A stretch of DNA of 9,334 nucleotides. Origin: JAPLDB01 sp964356415. GTDB lineage: Bacteria; Bacteroidota; Bacteroidia; AKYH767-A; 2013-40CM-41-45. The notes under the pieces are model-generated. The model worked only from the letters and a program-made list of their open reading frames with translations, searched no databases and was not told where the DNA came from. The stretch is from contig CAYHHK010000141.1 in the NCBI GenBank assembly GCA_964356415.1, forward strand, positions 1-9,334, in the 5' to 3' direction. Made by a program: the position numbers and the translations under genes. Of this stretch, positions 7,641-9,334 are shown piece by piece; the stretch's first letter is position 1, and each line of letters begins with the position of its first letter.

Positions 7641-7799
7641 CGCGGCAAGCCGAAGAAGTATTGAAAACCTGATCTAGAACACGTACACGCCCCAAGCGGC
7701 GAGTAATAAAACCTAGGATCCCGAAACACTTCGTGCTCGGGATCAATTCGACTAAATGATTTCGCTTCTCCGCCTGAGGCGGATCGCAAAATCATAGTC
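7641..7799. repeat. Cluster of palindromes (REP-like extragenic repeat element)
   Basis: About 160 bases between two plus-strand genes, GC-richer than its surroundings and packed with inverted repeats. CGGC-AA-GCCG lies at 7643-7652; CGCC/GGCG at 7688-7701; GATCCCGA (7717-7724) pairs perfectly with TCGGGATC (7737-7744), with an inner CAC-TTC-GTG stem. A 50-base imperfect palindrome at 7750-7799 has outer arms GACT..AGTC, then ATGATTT..AAATCAT, and a core TCCGCC-TGA-GGCGGA (7769-7783). A minus-strand frame (7795-7613) crosses all of it and is probably spurious. Elements with a CCGCCTGAGGCGG core are, to my recollection, dispersed in Bacteroidota genomes. One of the hairpins may also terminate transcription of the 7254 gene, although no T-run follows. 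Confidence 0.65.
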
Positions 7800-7878
7800 T
7801 CATTGATTTAACGCAAATTTTACATTGCAGTAATGATGGGGTTATGCATGATGATGACCTTCGTTGAAATTATTAATC

Positions 7879-8271
7879 ATGATAAACAGACCTCTGAAAG
7901 TACTTGTAGTAGATGATGAGCCGGATATTGTTGAAATACTTTCCTACAATCTGGTAAAGGAAAACTTCGAAGTCAGCAAAGCATACAATGGTTATGAAGC
8001 TGTTTCATATGCGCTGAAGAACCATCCTGACCTGATCATCATGGATATCAGGATGCCGGAAATGAATGGGATTGAAGCCTGCCGCATGATCAAGAAAAAC
8101 GAGCAGATGAAAGACATACCTGTTCTATTCCTCACAGCAGACAATGACGAATACACATCGCTGAGTGCTGTTGAAGCCGGAGGCGATCATTTTGTGACCA
8201 AGCCTATACGTCCATCGATCCTTATGGGAATGATACATGAATTAATAAAGTCGCATCCAAATGAACACTAA
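7879..8271 (+). CDS. Single-domain response regulator (receiver domain only)
   Basis: A 130-residue stand-alone CheY-like receiver. Numbered from the ATG at 7879, it has the acidic pocket Asp12-Asp13 (VVDDEPD), phospho-acceptor Asp56 (IIMDIRMPEMNG), switch Thr86 (FLTAD) and conserved Lys108 (VTKP), so it should be phosphorylated normally. A TTG at 7864 would add five residues (MKLLI); I prefer the ATG because the domain begins just after it. Sequence flavour (EPDIVEILSYNL, MPEMNGIEAC) resembles the receiver of Bacteroidota PhoB-like regulators, but there is no output domain. Its last 11 bases overlap the next gene in another frame, implying coupled translation and joint function with that DNA-binding regulator. 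No kinase is adjacent in the window. Confidence 0.93.
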   Translation: MINRPLKVLVVDDEPDIVEILSYNLVKENFEVSKAYNGYEAVSYALKNHPDLIIMDIRMPEMNGIEACRMIKKNEQMKDIPVLFLTADNDEYTSLSAVEAGGDHFVTKPIRPSILMGMIHELIKSHPNEH

Positions 8272-8962
8272 CCTCCGCAACTCAGCAGGAAAGAACATAC
8301 TCTACATCGGAGAAAAAAACCGGGAGCAGCAGGAATTAAGCGATCATCTTGAGCTTGAAAATTATGTAGTGCATCACGTGACAAAAATAAATGATGCACT
8401 TACAAACATAAAAAAAGACAAAATGGAAATTGTCCTAATGGACACCACGCGCAATGAAATTGCATGCCTGGAACTATGCCATGTGATCAAATCGAATGTG
8501 CGGTCAAGGAAAAATCTTGTGATCATTGCATCAGATAAATATGATGAGTCAAGTGAGGTTGCTGCATTTCGGGCAGGCGCCGATGATTATATTACAAAAC
8601 CTCTGAAACCTTCAGCCCTTATAGAAAGACTGAAAACAAGGTTGAATGAACCTAAGGATAGCATAACCATTCACCCGGAGTTTAACAGGAATACCTCCAT
8701 CCACATTGACAGGAGCTCGTACACTGTTTTTTCAGACAATACTGAATTGAAGCTATCCAGGAAAGAATTTGAACTTCTTTATCTGCTGGCCAGCCATCCC
8801 GGAAAAATTTTCAGGCGTGAAGAAGTTTTTGAAAAAGTGTGGAAGAAAAAATTTGAAGAAACCAACCGCACGGTGGATGTACATATCCTGCGGTTGCGTA
8901 AAAAAATCGGGGATGAATACATACAGACACAGAAGGGTGTTGGATACCGGTTTACGAAATAG
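8261..8962 (+). CDS. OmpR/PhoB-type DNA-binding response regulator with degenerate receiver
   Basis: A 233-residue transcription factor. Residues about 11-128 form a receiver that is partly degraded: the usual acidic pair is Gly17-Glu18 (ILYIGEKN where ILVVDDE is expected), and the loop after the phospho-acceptor Asp61 lacks the usual MPxMDG (MDTTRNEIACLELC). The switch residue is Ser91 and Lys113 is kept (YITKPLKP). Residues about 145-233 form an intact winged helix-turn-helix: LSRKEFELLYLLASHPGK, then FRREEVFEKVW, the recognition helix around RTVDVHILRLRKKIG (203-217), and the wing QKGVGYRF. Magnesium binding and phosphorylation may be weak or lost, leaving control to the overlapping receiver protein, to dimerisation, or to abundance. 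It starts 11 bases before the upstream stop and converges on the next gene with a 6-base gap. Confidence 0.94.
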   Translation: MNTNLRNSAGKNILYIGEKNREQQELSDHLELENYVVHHVTKINDALTNIKKDKMEIVLMDTTRNEIACLELCHVIKSNVRSRKNLVIIASDKYDESSEVAAFRAGADDYITKPLKPSALIERLKTRLNEPKDSITIHPEFNRNTSIHIDRSSYTVFSDNTELKLSRKEFELLYLLASHPGKIFRREEVFEKVWKKKFEETNRTVDVHILRLRKKIGDEYIQTQKGVGYRFTK

Positions 8963-8968
8963 TATTTT

Positions 8969-9334
8969 CTAAATAGCGCCTGCCATTTTTCTCATTTCAG
9001 CATTTTCATAGATTACTTTGCTTCCACCATTAATACCGGTTTGTTCGATAACATATGCCAGTTGTACCGATGTAATACCAATAGCCGGAAACGCCCATTT
9101 AAAGATGTATCTGTAAAGCACCCTGAATAGCCTGTATGAAAGATTCGGTTCTTTTCGTGGTGTGACAGGATAAATATATCCCGGGCGGAAAATATAAGTT
9201 GCTTTGAATTTCAGGCTGAGTAAAATATTTTCCGCTTTGCCTTTTTCGCGTGCAAAAAGAATCCTGCTTTTCTCCTGTGGATCGGCACCGCTTCCGCTGA
9301 GAAAACAAAATACAGCATTAGGACTTTGCCGTTT
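8969..9334 (-). CDS. Atypical SDR / NAD-dependent epimerase-like protein, C-terminal part (partial)
   Basis: An open frame of 121 codons plus a TAG stop enters from the right edge, so the N-terminal half with the Rossmann nucleotide-binding motif is outside the window. Visible pieces fit the atypical extended SDR group related to HTATIP2 and YbjT-like epimerases: FCFLSGSGADPQEKSR followed by ILFAREKGKAEN, then FRPGYIYPV, and a C-terminal helical part. The catalytic YxxxK of classical SDRs reads FxxxK here (F27 and K31 of the visible part), so the lysine is kept and the tyrosine lost. In related proteins I recall, tryptophan often sits there, so the change may be a family trait. A hydrophobic stretch (LYRYIFKWAFPAIGI) lies near the end. 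Substrate unknown. The gene converges with the response regulator, leaving 6 bases between stops. Confidence 0.85.
   Translation of the reverse strand, partial: KRQSPNAVFCFLSGSGADPQEKSRILFAREKGKAENILLSLKFKATYIFRPGYIYPVTPRKEPNLSYRLFRVLYRYIFKWAFPAIGITSVQLAYVIEQTGINGGSKVIYENAEMRKMAGAI

Noticed and set aside
7613..7795. 60-codon minus-strand frame
   Set aside because: It is made up of the palindrome cluster itself. I also considered a decayed GIY-YIG nuclease fragment (a short WGVYVF-like stretch in another frame), but no domain motif supports it.
7864..7878. TTG start for the lone receiver gene
   Set aside because: The ATG at 7879 lies just before the domain and is the more usual start codon.
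9099..9308. 69-codon minus-strand frame
   Set aside because: It is a different frame from the SDR-like protein; the frame ending at 8969 carries the family motifs and runs open to the window edge.

Overview
The window comes from a Bacteroidota chromosome. Three independent signals agree. The left end is the 5' half of a 16S rRNA gene whose V1-V4 sequence reads as Bacteroidota (a Sphingobacteriia/Chitinophagia-like lineage is my best guess, but I cannot place it further by eye). The rRNA promoters match the Bacteroidota sigma-A form TTG-N19-TAnnTTTG. A secreted protein ends in a type IX secretion (T9SS) sorting domain. I see no clear Shine-Dalgarno sequences before the protein genes, which is also usual in this phylum.

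Layout. Bases 1-794 are the 5' part of a 16S gene on the minus strand; the rest of the rRNA operon lies to the left. Bases 795-1190 hold its leader and two tandem promoters, each followed by a boxA-like element. Bases 1190-1813 hold no convincing gene, but contain a small palindrome and a degenerate array of hairpin repeats spaced 47-58 bases apart. Then comes a plus-strand T9SS cargo protein (1814-3424), which converges with a gap of 7 bases on a minus-strand run of three genes, in transcription order mltG (7116-6064), an unrecognised exported protein (6051-4969) and a phosphoglucomutase/phosphomannomutase (4856-3432). The first two are 12 bases apart and probably co-transcribed. The mutase follows after 112 bases that carry TACGAAT repeats. 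MltG acts on the cell wall and the mutase makes sugar phosphates for envelope polymers, so an envelope theme is plausible for this run, though it is an inference.

On the right, an uncharacterised 120-residue gene (7254-7616) is followed by about 180 bases packed with palindromes (7641-7799). After that come two overlapping response-regulator genes: a single-domain receiver (7879-8271) and an OmpR/PhoB-type DNA-binding regulator whose own receiver has lost part of its acidic pocket (8261-8962). No histidine kinase is in the window. The last gene (8969-9334, minus strand) is the C-terminal 121 residues of an atypical SDR/NAD-dependent epimerase-like protein that runs off the window.

Nothing here is clearly a new system. 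The points most worth following are the two-gene regulator pair, the exported protein between mltG and the mutase (weakly GldN-like), and three separate families of short repeats, one of which may have entered the mutase reading frame.
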